Assembly (NCBI GenBank): GCA_965277745.1
Contig: OZ255837.1
Coordinates: forward strand, 1,612,001-1,676,000
Direction: 5' to 3'
Source: G965277745 sp965277745
GTDB lineage: Bacteria; Pseudomonadota; Gammaproteobacteria; Cardiobacteriales; Cardiobacteriaceae
Length of the DNA: 64,000 nucleotides
Shown here: positions 26,701 through 36,321 of the stretch, piece after piece
How the letters are laid out: every line of letters starts with the position of its first letter
Position numbering within the stretch: the first letter of the stretch is position 1
The notes under the pieces: model-generated
What the model saw: the letters and a program-made list of their open reading frames with translations, nothing else
What the model was told of the DNA's origin: nothing
Database searches by the model: none
Program-made: the position numbers and the translations under genes

Positions 26701-27216
26701 ATGGATCCTTTTAACTGGGCGGCCATTTTTTTTCTGGCGGCGACGGCGGGATTGTGCGCTTTCATGCTCGGGGTGCCCCGGGCGCTCGGCAGCATTGCCT
26801 GGGGAAAAGCCAAAGAGGAAAACTATGAAGCCGGCATTATCGGCGCCGGTACGGCAAGACTACGTTTTTCCGCCAGTTTTTACATGGTGGCGATATTTTT
26901 CATTATTTTCGATCTCGAAGCACTTTATCTATATGTGTACGCGGCCAGTGTGCGCGAAGTCGGATGGAGCGGTTTCTGGGTCGCAGTCGTGTTCGTCGCC
27001 GTTCTGCTGATCGGTCTGATTTACGAACTCGCCCTGGGCACCTTGGATTGGGCACCGGAGTATAATGATCCATCGCGTGTTCCTTCCTGTGACGGTGAAG
27101 TCGATCTTGCCGCCGCGAGCCGTTACGACGGTTTCACCGACCTGGCATCCGATCGCATGGGCAAAATTCCCGCGCAATCGAGCGGAACCACCTACCGAAA
27201 AGAGGTTCCTCAATGA
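26701..27216 (+). CDS. nuoA: NADH-quinone oxidoreductase subunit A, with C-terminal extension
   Basis: Small membrane subunit of complex I next to the quinone site. The ATG at 26701 is used because GGAG sits 9 bp before it; an in-frame GTG at 26686 is less likely. Three membrane helices are visible (about 5-28, 60-82 and 90-110). The conserved loop is GIIGAGTARLRFSASFYMVA, followed by FDLEALYLY with the acidic residues. The protein has 171 residues where NuoA is usually 120-150; a hydrophilic tail of about 45 residues follows WAPEY. First gene of nuoA-N; its stop overlaps nuoB (ATGA). Confidence 0.94.
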   Translation: MDPFNWAAIFFLAATAGLCAFMLGVPRALGSIAWGKAKEENYEAGIIGAGTARLRFSASFYMVAIFFIIFDLEALYLYVYAASVREVGWSGFWVAVVFVAVLLIGLIYELALGTLDWAPEYNDPSRVPSCDGEVDLAAASRYDGFTDLASDRMGKIPAQSSGTTYRKEVPQ

Positions 27217-27899
27217 GCAAAACTTATGGACGGTATCGCCTGATCCGCGCCGATCTCGACACGCCAAGCTATCCCGCGCAGACGGAAACTGTCGTCGATG
27301 ATCCGTTGCGAACCCAGGTGGATAAAAACGTCACCATGACCCGTCTTGAGGAGATGATGCAGTTTGTCACCAACTGGGGGCGCAAGAATTCGATTTGGCC
27401 TTTTAACTTCGGTCTTTCCTGCTGCTATGTGGAAATGACCACTTCGCTGACCGGCGTGCACGATATTTCCCGTTTCGGCGCGGAAGTCATCCGTGCTTCG
27501 CCGCGGCAGGCGGATCTGATGATCGTCGCCGGCACCTGCTTCGTCAAAATGGCGCCGGTAATCCAGCGCCTCTACGAACAGATGCTCGAGCCCAAATGGG
27601 TGATTTGCATGGGCGCCTGCGCCAATTCCGGTGGTATGTACGATATCTACTCCGTCGTCCAGGGAGTGGACAAATTTCTTCCGGTGGACGTCTACATTCC
27701 GGGCTGCCCGCCGCGTCCCGAAGCCTTCATTCAGGCGCTGATGTTGTTGCAAGACGCGATCGGTGAGGAGCGCCGTCCGCTTGCGAAAGTGATGCGCGAT
27801 CAAGGGGTGTACAAGAAAATCATGCGTGCGGAACGTGAACGCAAACAGGAAGAACGCGGGAAACAAACCTATCTCAGTTCTCCGGACGGCATTGAATGA
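27213..27899 (+). CDS. nuoB: NADH-quinone oxidoreductase subunit B
   Basis: Peripheral-arm subunit holding the terminal Fe-S cluster N2, which passes electrons to quinone. In 228 residues the ligands are the tandem cysteines in FGLSCCYVEMT, the Cys in AGTCFVKMAP and the Cys in YIPGCPPRPE. The long N- and C-terminal ends (about 40 residues each) match the E. coli type. It overlaps nuoA and nuoCD by four bases each. Confidence 0.97.
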   Translation: MSKTYGRYRLIRADLDTPSYPAQTETVVDDPLRTQVDKNVTMTRLEEMMQFVTNWGRKNSIWPFNFGLSCCYVEMTTSLTGVHDISRFGAEVIRASPRQADLMIVAGTCFVKMAPVIQRLYEQMLEPKWVICMGACANSGGMYDIYSVVQGVDKFLPVDVYIPGCPPRPEAFIQALMLLQDAIGEERRPLAKVMRDQGVYKKIMRAERERKQEERGKQTYLSSPDGIE

Positions 27900-29659
27900 T
27901 GTGCGAGAGTACGAGCTTGTCTGCGGCATTTGCCATTGTCGACCTGCTCGGGGAAAAACACCCGAACAAATACCTGCGTCAGAGAACCGCGGAAAACTTC
28001 CCGACGATCTGGGTCGAACGCGGCGATCTTCTCGCGTTGATGGAGAGCTTGCGCACGGTCGAACAGCCCTATGCTATGCTCCTTGATCTGTCGGCTGTCG
28101 ACGAACGCCTTCGGGAATGGCGCTCCGGGTTGCCGTCATCCGATTTCACCGTGTTCTACCAACTGCTTTCCCTGGAACGCAATGCGGAAATTCGCGTCAA
28201 GGTGGCGCTTGACGAAAACGATCTTGCGGTGCCGACGGTGCAGAAATTCTGGCCGAACGCGAACTGGTACGAGCGTGAAGTCTGGGACATGTTCGGAATC
28301 GATGTCGTTGGCCATCCGCATCTCAAGCGCATCTTGATGCCGGCATATTGGGAAGGTCATCCGTTGCGCAAGGAATACCATGCCCGTGCCACCGAATTCG
28401 ACCCATATTATTTAAACGCCGAAAAAACCGATCGCGAACAGGAAAAACTGCGTTTCGTTCCCGAAGACTGGGGGATGAAACGCGGCGGCCGTGACGAAGA
28501 TTACATGTTCCTCAACTTAGGCCCCAACCACCCGTCGGCGCACGGCGCTTTCCGCATCGCCCTGCAACTTGACGGTGAGACCATCATCGATTGCATTCCC
28601 GATATCGGTTATCACCACCGTGGCGCGGAAAAGATGGCGGAACGCCAAACCTGGCATTCCTTCATTCCCTACACTGATCGCATCGACTACCTAGGCGGCG
28701 TGATGAACGAACTGCCTTATCTTCTCGCGGTGGAAAAACTCGCCGCGATCAAGGTCCCCGAGCGCGCGAACACGGTGCGGATCATGATGAGCGAATTCTT
28801 CCGCATCACCTCGCACCTTCTTCTGCTCGGCACGTTCATTCAGGACGTCGGCGGCATGACGCCGATTTTTTTCATGTTTGCCGACCGCCAGAAAGCCTAC
28901 GACGTGATTGAGGCGGTGACCGGCTTTCGCATGCACCCGGCGTGGTTCCGTATCGGCGGGCTGGCGCATGATCTGCCGAACGGTTGGGAACGCAAAGTCC
29001 GGGAATTTCTCGACTGGATGGAAGGGCGCCTCGATGAATACGTAACCGCTGCACTGAAAAACCGCATCCTGCAACGGCGCACCCAGGGCATCGCCGCCTA
29101 CGACGCCAAACAGGCGCTCGCCTGGGGGGTGACCGGTCCGAACCTGCGCGCGACCGGCGTGGCCTATGACCTGCGCAAGGCGCGCCCGTATCTGGGCTAT
29201 GAAAATTTCGAATTCGAGATTCCGATCGCCGATCGCGGCGATTGTTATGATCGCGCGATACTGCGTCTCGAAGAAATCCGCGAGTCACTGAAGATCATTC
29301 GTCAGTGCCTCGAAAATATGCCGGAAGGCCCGTACAAAGCGGATCATCCGCTTGCCGTGCCGCCGCCGAAAGACAAAACCCTGCATGACATCGACACCCT
29401 GATCAACCATTTTCTTTCCGTCTCCTGGGGGCCGGTGATGCCTGCCGGAGAAACGAGCATGCTGGTCGAGGCCACCAAAGGCATCACCGGTTACTACCTT
29501 ACTTCGGACAAATCGACGATGAGCTATCGCACCCGCATCCGCACGCCGAGTTTTCCCCATCTGCAACAGATTCCATCGGTGATCAACGGTTGCCTGCTGT
29601 CGGATCTGATCGCCTATCTGGGATCGATCGATTTCGTGATGGCTGATGTCGATCGTTAA
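27896..29659 (+). CDS. nuoCD: NADH-quinone oxidoreductase fused subunits C and D
   Basis: Single 587-residue protein joining NuoC (about 1-180, with WYEREVWDMFGI and HPLRKEY) to NuoD (about 200-587, with LGPNHPSAHGAFRI, DIGYHHRGAEKMAE, RIDYLGG and the C-terminal DFVMADVDR). It forms part of the quinone-binding pocket. The fusion is the E. coli arrangement; many proteobacteria, including most Betaproteobacteria, keep nuoC and nuoD separate. It starts inside the nuoB stop. The length fits E. coli NuoCD (596-600). Confidence 0.97.
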   Translation: MMCESTSLSAAFAIVDLLGEKHPNKYLRQRTAENFPTIWVERGDLLALMESLRTVEQPYAMLLDLSAVDERLREWRSGLPSSDFTVFYQLLSLERNAEIRVKVALDENDLAVPTVQKFWPNANWYEREVWDMFGIDVVGHPHLKRILMPAYWEGHPLRKEYHARATEFDPYYLNAEKTDREQEKLRFVPEDWGMKRGGRDEDYMFLNLGPNHPSAHGAFRIALQLDGETIIDCIPDIGYHHRGAEKMAERQTWHSFIPYTDRIDYLGGVMNELPYLLAVEKLAAIKVPERANTVRIMMSEFFRITSHLLLLGTFIQDVGGMTPIFFMFADRQKAYDVIEAVTGFRMHPAWFRIGGLAHDLPNGWERKVREFLDWMEGRLDEYVTAALKNRILQRRTQGIAAYDAKQALAWGVTGPNLRATGVAYDLRKARPYLGYENFEFEIPIADRGDCYDRAILRLEEIRESLKIIRQCLENMPEGPYKADHPLAVPPPKDKTLHDIDTLINHFLSVSWGPVMPAGETSMLVEATKGITGYYLTSDKSTMSYRTRIRTPSFPHLQQIPSVINGCLLSDLIAYLGSIDFVMADVDR

Positions 29660-29668
29660 GGAGTGCCC

Positions 29669-30184
29669 ATGAAAATCATCCAAGACAGACGTCCCGTGAG
29701 CGCCATCGATCCCGCAAGCGTCCTCGTCGCCGCGGAAATCGCCGCAATCGATGAATGTATCGCCCATTATCCACAGCCACGCGCAGCGGTTCTCGACGCG
29801 CTGAAAATCGTGCAACACCGCACCGGCTGGGTAAACGACGACAAAGCCGCTGCGGTCGCCGCGCTGCTTGGTATTTCCGTGGTCGATGTGGAAGAGGTGG
29901 CGACCTTTTTCAACCGTATCTACCGCAAACCGGTCGGGCGACATGTGATCTTGCTGTGTGATTCGATTGCTTGCTATCTGACCGGCTACGAGGAAGTGAT
30001 CGCCAAAATGAAGGGTTATCTCGGCATCGATTACGGGCAGACCACCGTTGACAACCGTTTCACTCTGCTGCCGATTTGCTGCCTCGGTAAATGCGACGAG
30101 GCACCGGCCGTGCTGATCGATGAAGACACGTACGGCAATCTCAGCGCGGATAATGTGATCGAAATTCTCGAGGGGTACTCATGA
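29669..30184 (+). CDS. nuoE: NADH-quinone oxidoreductase subunit E
   Basis: Thioredoxin-like subunit of the NADH-dehydrogenase module carrying the 2Fe-2S cluster N1a. The ATG at 29669 follows TAAGGAG at ideal spacing; a GTG six bases earlier is less likely. The 171 residues include the cluster ligands in LLCDSIACYL and ICCLGKCDEAP. Its stop overlaps the nuoF start (ATGA). Confidence 0.96.
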   Translation: MKIIQDRRPVSAIDPASVLVAAEIAAIDECIAHYPQPRAAVLDALKIVQHRTGWVNDDKAAAVAALLGISVVDVEEVATFFNRIYRKPVGRHVILLCDSIACYLTGYEEVIAKMKGYLGIDYGQTTVDNRFTLLPICCLGKCDEAPAVLIDEDTYGNLSADNVIEILEGYS

Positions 30185-31518
30185 ATACGACGCCGATTCC
30201 GGTTTATATCGACGACGCGGCCGATATCACCACGCGACCGCTGACGTTTCGTCTCAAATCACATGAGGCCGTGCTCGATCTTGCCACCTATGAATCCCTA
30301 AAAGGATTTGCCGGCTTGCGCAAGGCGCTCGCGATGACGCCGCAAGAAGTGGGTGAAGAAATCAAGGACGCCAACGTGCGTGGTCGCGGCGGGGCGGGCT
30401 TCCCTGCCGGTACCAAATGGACGTTCATGATCGCCCCGGATGGCAAGCCGCGTTACCTTATCTGTAACGCCGACGAGATGGAGCCGGGCACCTTCAAGGA
30501 TCGTCTTCTCCTCGAGAAACTACCCTTCCAGTTGATTGAAGGGATGCTGATCGCCGCTTATGCGATCCGCGCTACCCACGGCTACATTTTTATCCGCGGG
30601 GAATACATCGAGGCGGCGCGCCGTCTTAAGAGCGTGCTTGATGAATGCGCGCGCCACGATCTGATCGGCGAGAACATTCTCGGCAGCGATTTCAGCTTTC
30701 ACCTTCATATACACACCGGTGCCGGGCGTTACCTCTGTGGGGAAGAAACCGCCTTGCTCAACTGCCTCGAAGGGCGGCGCGCGAATCCGCGTTACAAACC
30801 GCCGTTTCCGCAGATAGCCGGCGCCTGGGGGCGTCCGACGGTCGTCAATAACGTCGAAACCTTGAACAACTTGCCTGCGATTTTGGTCAACGGCAGCCAG
30901 TGGTACAAAGACCTCGGCAAGGTCTACGGCAAGAGCGGAACCTTCGGTACCAAACTGTTCGGCGCTTCGGGGCGAGTGAAATTTCCGGGACTTTGGGAAG
31001 AACCGTTCGGCCTGACCGCACGGCAGCTGATCGAAGAGCGTGCCGGTGGTATGCAGGACGGTCTCAAGCTCAAAGCCTGGCTACCCGGTGGCGCCTCAAG
31101 CGATTTTCTCACCCCGGATCATCTCGATACGGTGATGGACTACGATCAGATCGACAAAGTGGGGAGCCGTTTCGGCACCGGCCTTTTGATGGTGGTCGAT
31201 GAAACCCAGGATATGGTCGCGCTGCTGCGCAATCTGGAAGAATTCTTTGCCCGCGAATCTTGCGGATTTTGTACCCCGTGCCGCGACGGATTGCCTTGGG
31301 GGCTGAAAATTCTCAAAGCGATGGAAGCCGGCGCCGGACGTGACGGCGATATCGAGGCGCTCGCCGCGCTTGGCGAAAATTTATGGATCGGCAAGACATT
31401 CTGCGCCCACGCGCCCGGCGCGGTCGAACCGCTGCGCAGCGCGTTGCGTTATTTCCGTGCCGAGTTCGAGGCGAAGATCGCTGCGCCGGCGACTGTCGAA
31501 GAAGGGGAGGCATGCTGA
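30181..31518 (+). CDS. nuoF: NADH-quinone oxidoreductase subunit F
   Basis: NADH-binding subunit with FMN and cluster N3, where electrons enter complex I. The 445 residues match E. coli NuoF. Motifs: RGRGGAGFPAGTKW and CNADEMEPGTFKDR for FMN and NADH, GAGRYLCGEETALLNCLEG, and the 4Fe-4S ligands in ESCGFCTPCRDG plus a distal Cys in GKTFCAHAPGA. Coupled to nuoE upstream and nuoG downstream by overlaps. Confidence 0.97.
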   Translation: MNTTPIPVYIDDAADITTRPLTFRLKSHEAVLDLATYESLKGFAGLRKALAMTPQEVGEEIKDANVRGRGGAGFPAGTKWTFMIAPDGKPRYLICNADEMEPGTFKDRLLLEKLPFQLIEGMLIAAYAIRATHGYIFIRGEYIEAARRLKSVLDECARHDLIGENILGSDFSFHLHIHTGAGRYLCGEETALLNCLEGRRANPRYKPPFPQIAGAWGRPTVVNNVETLNNLPAILVNGSQWYKDLGKVYGKSGTFGTKLFGASGRVKFPGLWEEPFGLTARQLIEERAGGMQDGLKLKAWLPGGASSDFLTPDHLDTVMDYDQIDKVGSRFGTGLLMVVDETQDMVALLRNLEEFFARESCGFCTPCRDGLPWGLKILKAMEAGAGRDGDIEALAALGENLWIGKTFCAHAPGAVEPLRSALRYFRAEFEAKIAAPATVEEGEAC

Positions 31519-34169
31519 TGGCGGACATTCATATCAACGGCGAAACCTACACCGTGGAAGATGGCGAAAATCTGCTGCAAACCTGTTTGTCATTGGGCCT
31601 CGAGGTGCCGTATTTCTGTTATCATCCAGCCCTTGGCGCGGTGGGATCCTGCCGTCAATGCGCGGTTAAACAGTTTGCCAACGCGGAAGACGCGAAAGCG
31701 GGCAAGGGACGTATCGTCATGTCGTGCATGGTGCCGACCAGCGACGAGCTCTACATTGCCATCGATGACGCCGAAGCCAAGGCTTTTCGTGCCGCGATGA
31801 TCGAACTCCTGATGAGCAACCATCCGCACGACTGCCCGACTTGCGAAGAAGGCGGTCACTGCCAGTTGCAAGACATGACCTACCTGAGCGGCCATCACGA
31901 GCGCAAGTATCGCTTCACCAAACGAACCCACGAAAACCAGTATCTCGGGCCGTTTCTCAACCATGAAATGAATCGCTGCATCGCCTGCTACCGCTGCGTG
32001 CGTTTTTATCGCGACTATGCCGGTGGCAGCGATCTCGGGGTGTTCGCCTCGGCTAACCGGGTATTTTTTGGGCGTGCCCGGGACGGTGTGCTCGAAAGCG
32101 AATTCGCCGGCAACTTAAGCGAAGTGTGCCCGACCGGGGTTTTCACCGACCGTTCGCATGGCGAGCGCTACAACCGCAAATGGGACATGCAGTACGCGCC
32201 GAGCATCTGCCATGGTTGCGCGGTCGGCTGCAACATTTCCGCGGGCGAACGCTACGGGGAATTGCGCCGCATCGAAAACCGCTACAACGGCTCGATAAAC
32301 GGCTATTTTCTCTGTGACCGCGGTCGCTTCGGTTACGGCTACGTGAATGACCGATCGCGTCCGCGCACGGCGCGTGTCAACGGTTTGGCGCAGGGTCCGA
32401 AAAACGCCCTGCGTGGCATTGCCGCAATCCTGCGCGGTAAAAAAGTGCTGGGTGTCGGATCGGCGAAGGCGAGTCTCGAGAGCAATTTCCAATTGAAAAC
32501 GCTGGTCGGCGCGGAACACTTTTGCGCCGGCGAATCGCAAGCGGCGCTAGCCTTGGTCAGCGAAGCATTGACGTTGCAGCGATCTGCCGCTTACGTGCCG
32601 AGTCCGGGCGAGATTGAACAGAGCGACGCCATCCTCATTCTCGGTGAAGACCTGACTCAGACGGCGGCCAGGCTGGCGTTATCCGTGCGTCAGGCGGCGA
32701 AGAACGCGGGCAAAGCGCATGCTGGCGATCTTCATACCGCGGACTGGCTTGACGAGCCGCGGCGGCGGATCACCCAGAACACGCTTTCTCCGATTTATCT
32801 CGCCGCCGTGCAAAACACCCGACTTGATGATGTTGTGCGAACGACCTGCATCGCATCCCCGCAAGGATTGCTCGATTATGCCCTTGCTGTTCGCGATGCC
32901 GTGCACGGACAAGCGGCGCCGCAAGAAGATCCGCAAGGACTTTATGAACATGCCGCCGAGGTCGCCGCCGTGTTGCGAAAAGCGCAACGTCCGCTGATCA
33001 TCGGCGGCGTCTCGATGCAATCGGCCGCCTTGATGCAAATCGCCGCGCAAATTGCCGCGGAACTGCCGAATGGCGGTCTCAACCTGATTGTTCCCCAGGT
33101 CAATTCCGCCGGCCTTTCCTATCTCGGCGGGCAAGGTTTCGCCGCCTTCGATCCCGCCGCCTACGACGTGGTGATCGTGATGGAAAACGACCTCTTGGCC
33201 GCGCCAGAAGCATGGTGCGAAGCGGTGTTAGACAAAACCCTCATCGTCCTTGATCATCAATCCTTGTCGTGGCATGAGAGTGCGAACGCGCTGTTGCCGG
33301 CGGCCTCCTTCGCCGAAGGCGACGGCACCATCGTTTCCTATGAAGGCCGTGTACAACGCTTTTTCCAAGTCTATGACAGTGATTACCATGATCCGCAGAC
33401 CTGTATCAAGGAGAGTTGGCGCTGGTTGCACGCCCTGCGTAGCCTGATCGCGGACGATACGTACGACTTGAGCACTCTTGATCGAGTGATCGCCGAACTC
33501 GCCGCGGCGGAGCCGGCGCTCGCGGGGATCATGAAAGCGGCGCCGCGAGCTGATTTCCGTGCCCACCATATGGCGGTCGCCCGTGAACCGTCGCGCTATT
33601 CCGGGCGTACGGCGATGCGCGCCCCTCTTTCCGTGCACGAACCGAAGCAACCGCAAGACTCTGATTCCGCGCTGGCGTTTTCCATGGAAGGTTACCATGG
33701 TCGCGATATTCCCGCGGCACTACTTCCGTTCGCTTGGCGCCCGGGCTGGAATTCCCCGCAGGCGGAGCATCAACACGCCCCCCACAAGGACAAGGGAGAA
33801 GGGGTAGAAAAAGGCGTGCGCCTTGATAGCGCGCCGCCTGCTGTTGCCGCAGCGGTGATGGCATTTCCGCAAGTGAAGTCTTATTCCGTCGTACCGGTTT
33901 ATGATTTGTTCGCCACTGCGCCGTGGCGCGATAAACTTCCGCTTTTCGATGAACGCGACCGTCCGGCACGGATTCTCATGACGTCGAAAACGGCCGCAGC
34001 GATGGCCGTTGTCGAGGGGGAAGCGCTCAGCGTCACCCATCATGGGCGCGCGCGTGTGTTGCCGGTGCACATCGATGAAGAGTTCGCCGAAGACTGCATC
34101 GGTTATCCGATGCAAAGCGGGGAAATGCTCGAGGGGGAATTGAAGATCGAAAAAGGACATCGAGCATGA
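31518..34169 (+). CDS. nuoG: NADH-quinone oxidoreductase subunit G
   Basis: Large Fe-S subunit of complex I. The ATG at 31518 overlaps the nuoF stop and is 7 bp past GGGGAGG; this gives 883 residues, near E. coli NuoG (908). The N-terminal ferredoxin domain has FCYHPALGAVGSCRQC; the next ligands are HDCPTCEEGGHCQLQD and CIACYRCVRFYRD. The molybdopterin-like domain carries CHGCAVGC and then a Cys 27 residues on (NGYFLCDRG). That is exactly C-x2-C-x3-C-x27-C, the ligand set of the extra cluster N7 seen in E. coli-type enzymes. The last 150 residues are less conserved. Confidence 0.96.
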   Translation: MADIHINGETYTVEDGENLLQTCLSLGLEVPYFCYHPALGAVGSCRQCAVKQFANAEDAKAGKGRIVMSCMVPTSDELYIAIDDAEAKAFRAAMIELLMSNHPHDCPTCEEGGHCQLQDMTYLSGHHERKYRFTKRTHENQYLGPFLNHEMNRCIACYRCVRFYRDYAGGSDLGVFASANRVFFGRARDGVLESEFAGNLSEVCPTGVFTDRSHGERYNRKWDMQYAPSICHGCAVGCNISAGERYGELRRIENRYNGSINGYFLCDRGRFGYGYVNDRSRPRTARVNGLAQGPKNALRGIAAILRGKKVLGVGSAKASLESNFQLKTLVGAEHFCAGESQAALALVSEALTLQRSAAYVPSPGEIEQSDAILILGEDLTQTAARLALSVRQAAKNAGKAHAGDLHTADWLDEPRRRITQNTLSPIYLAAVQNTRLDDVVRTTCIASPQGLLDYALAVRDAVHGQAAPQEDPQGLYEHAAEVAAVLRKAQRPLIIGGVSMQSAALMQIAAQIAAELPNGGLNLIVPQVNSAGLSYLGGQGFAAFDPAAYDVVIVMENDLLAAPEAWCEAVLDKTLIVLDHQSLSWHESANALLPAASFAEGDGTIVSYEGRVQRFFQVYDSDYHDPQTCIKESWRWLHALRSLIADDTYDLSTLDRVIAELAAAEPALAGIMKAAPRADFRAHHMAVAREPSRYSGRTAMRAPLSVHEPKQPQDSDSALAFSMEGYHGRDIPAALLPFAWRPGWNSPQAEHQHAPHKDKGEGVEKGVRLDSAPPAVAAAVMAFPQVKSYSVVPVYDLFATAPWRDKLPLFDERDRPARILMTSKTAAAMAVVEGEALSVTHHGRARVLPVHIDEEFAEDCIGYPMQSGEMLEGELKIEKGHRA

Positions 34170-34203
34170 GTATTTTCATCACCGAAATCCGCGGAGATCG
34201 GCT

Positions 34204-35229
34204 ATGCAAGTGATCCCGACACAGCCCGGCTGGACGAACGGCTGGTTAAGCGAATTTCTCTGGCAGGCGCTGTTTTCCGCCTTTCAGGCGATTGTCGTTT
34301 TTCTCGTCGTGGTCGCCTGCGCGGCGATGATGATCGTCTACGAACGGCGAATGCTCGCCTTGTGGCAGGATCGTTACGGACCGAACCGGGTTGGCTGGCA
34401 CGGTTCCCTGCAATTGGTCGCCGATATGATCAAGATTTTTTTCAAAGAAGACTGGACACCGAAATTTGCCGATAAATTTCTCTTTGCCCTCGCCCCCGCT
34501 ATTTCGATGTTCACCGCGCTCGGCGCTTTTGTGGTGATTCCCGTCTCACCGTTGTTCGGTGCCGCGAACTGGGATATCGGCTTGCTGTTTTTCCTGGCGA
34601 TGGCCGGGCTTGCCGTCTATGCGGTGATGTTCGGCGGCTGGTCGTCGGCGAATAAATTCTCCCTGCTCGGGGGGCTGCGTTCGGCGGCGCAGACGATCAG
34701 TTACGAAGTGTTTCTCGGTCTTTCGTTGATGGGGGTCGTGGCGATGGCCGGTTCCTTCAATCTCCGAGAGATTGTCGAGGCACAGCGAGAACTGTGGTTC
34801 ATCGTGCCGCAGTTTTTCGGCTTCCTCTGCTTCGTTGTCGCCGGAACAGCGGTCACCCATCGTTTTCCATTCGATCAGCCGGAGGCGGAACAGGAGCTTG
34901 CCGAAGGCTATCATATCGAATATTCGGGAATGAAATTCGGCATGTTTTTCATCGGTGAGTACGTCAATATCATTCTTGTCTCGGCTCTGATGACGACCCT
35001 GTTTTTTGGCGGCTGGCTGCCGCCGTTCGGCCTTGATATCCCCTTTATCGCACCGGTCGTTTGGTTTATGTTCAAAACCCTGTTTTTCATGACCCTTTTT
35101 GTCCTCGCGCGCGGTTCCCTGATGCGTCCGCGCTATGATCAGGTGATGAATTTCGGCTGGAAAGTCTGTCTGCCGGTCACCCTGATCAACCTGATGGTGA
35201 CGGCGGCGCTGATTTTGATCTATTCGTGA
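34204..35229 (+). CDS. nuoH: NADH-quinone oxidoreductase subunit H
   Basis: Membrane subunit at the junction of the two arms; it forms part of the quinone chamber. The 341 residues contain eight or nine hydrophobic helices. Signatures are RRMLALWQDRYGPNRVGWHG near residue 55, DMIKIFFKEDW, and FDQPEAEQELAEGYHIEYSG near residue 230 with its charged loop. Starts 35 bp after nuoG, the largest gap in the operon. Confidence 0.97.
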   Translation: MQVIPTQPGWTNGWLSEFLWQALFSAFQAIVVFLVVVACAAMMIVYERRMLALWQDRYGPNRVGWHGSLQLVADMIKIFFKEDWTPKFADKFLFALAPAISMFTALGAFVVIPVSPLFGAANWDIGLLFFLAMAGLAVYAVMFGGWSSANKFSLLGGLRSAAQTISYEVFLGLSLMGVVAMAGSFNLREIVEAQRELWFIVPQFFGFLCFVVAGTAVTHRFPFDQPEAEQELAEGYHIEYSGMKFGMFFIGEYVNIILVSALMTTLFFGGWLPPFGLDIPFIAPVVWFMFKTLFFMTLFVLARGSLMRPRYDQVMNFGWKVCLPVTLINLMVTAALILIYS

Positions 35230-35236
35230 GGTGATC

Positions 35237-35794
35237 ATGGGAGCCATACTGAAAACGCTGTGGGACACACTGACTGGCATGGGCACGATTGTGCGTACCA
35301 TGTGGATAGTGGCGAGCCACGCGACGCGAAAACGTGACACGATTCTCTATCCGGAAGAACCGGTGCCGGTGGCGCCGCGCTACCGCGGCAGGATTGTCTT
35401 GACGCGCGACCCCGACGGTGACGAACGTTGCGTCGCCTGCGGTCTTTGCGCGGTGGCCTGTCCGGTCGGCTGTATTTCCCTGCAAAAGGCGGAGCGTGAC
35501 GACGGCCGTTGGTATGCCGAGTTCTTCCGCATCAATTTTTCGCGCTGCATTTTTTGCGGGATGTGTGAAGAAGCCTGTCCCACGATGGCGATCCAGCTCA
35601 CCCCGGATTTCGAAATGGCCGAATACCGACGTCAGGACTTGGTCTACGAAAAGGAATATCTCTTGATCGATGGCCCGGGCAAATACCATAATTACAACTA
35701 TTATCGGGTGACCGGTATGGCCACCGAGCAGCATCCGAAAGGCGCGCACGATCACGAGGCGCAACCGATCGACACAAGGAGTCTTTTGCCATGA
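35237..35794 (+). CDS. nuoI: NADH-quinone oxidoreductase subunit I
   Basis: Ferredoxin-like subunit carrying clusters N6a and N6b. The ATG at 35237 is chosen, with GAGG just before it. Two classical 4Fe-4S motifs are CVACGLCAVACPVGC and CIFCGMCEEACP. 185 residues, close to E. coli NuoI (180). Its stop overlaps the nuoJ start. Confidence 0.96.
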   Translation: MGAILKTLWDTLTGMGTIVRTMWIVASHATRKRDTILYPEEPVPVAPRYRGRIVLTRDPDGDERCVACGLCAVACPVGCISLQKAERDDGRWYAEFFRINFSRCIFCGMCEEACPTMAIQLTPDFEMAEYRRQDLVYEKEYLLIDGPGKYHNYNYYRVTGMATEQHPKGAHDHEAQPIDTRSLLP

Positions 35795-36321
35795 TGACCT
35801 TTCTCGCTTATTTTTTCGCCATGGTTTCCGTACTCGCCGCCCTCTATGTGGTCAGCGGCAAGCATCCGGTGCATGCGCTGCTCGCGATGATCGTCTGCCT
35901 TCTTGCCATCGCCGGCGTTTTCTTCGTCATCGGCGCGCCGTTTGCCGGGGCGCTGGAAATCGTTGTCTACGCCGGGGCGATAATGGTGTTGTTCGTCTTC
36001 GTGGTGATGTTGCTCAACCTTGGGCGGATCATCGTCGAACGCGAGGCGTCCTGGTTCGTCATCAAGGTCTGGCTGGTACCGGCAATCGCCGCCGTGCTCG
36101 TCTTTCTCGCGCTCACCATGGGACTTCTCCAGGGAGTTGATGGGGCCATTGAAGGGACGACGGTCGGCGCCAAGGAAATCGGTAAACGCCTTTACGGCCC
36201 CTATATGCTTCTCGTGGAAGTCGCCGCCCTGATTCTCCTCGCCGCGCTGGTGGCGGCCTACCATTTGGCGAAACGCGATACAGACAGCGAGCGCGGTTTG
36301 GCACAGGAGGAGGATCGATGA
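35791..36321 (+). CDS. nuoJ: NADH-quinone oxidoreductase subunit J
   Basis: Membrane subunit with five helices, 176 residues (E. coli 184). Conserved regions are HPVHALLAMIVCLLAIAGVFF and EIVVYAGAIMVLFVFVVMLLN, where a broken helix and acidic residue help the proton path. Overlaps nuoI and nuoK by four bases. Confidence 0.95.
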   Translation: MMTFLAYFFAMVSVLAALYVVSGKHPVHALLAMIVCLLAIAGVFFVIGAPFAGALEIVVYAGAIMVLFVFVVMLLNLGRIIVEREASWFVIKVWLVPAIAAVLVFLALTMGLLQGVDGAIEGTTVGAKEIGKRLYGPYMLLVEVAALILLAALVAAYHLAKRDTDSERGLAQEEDR

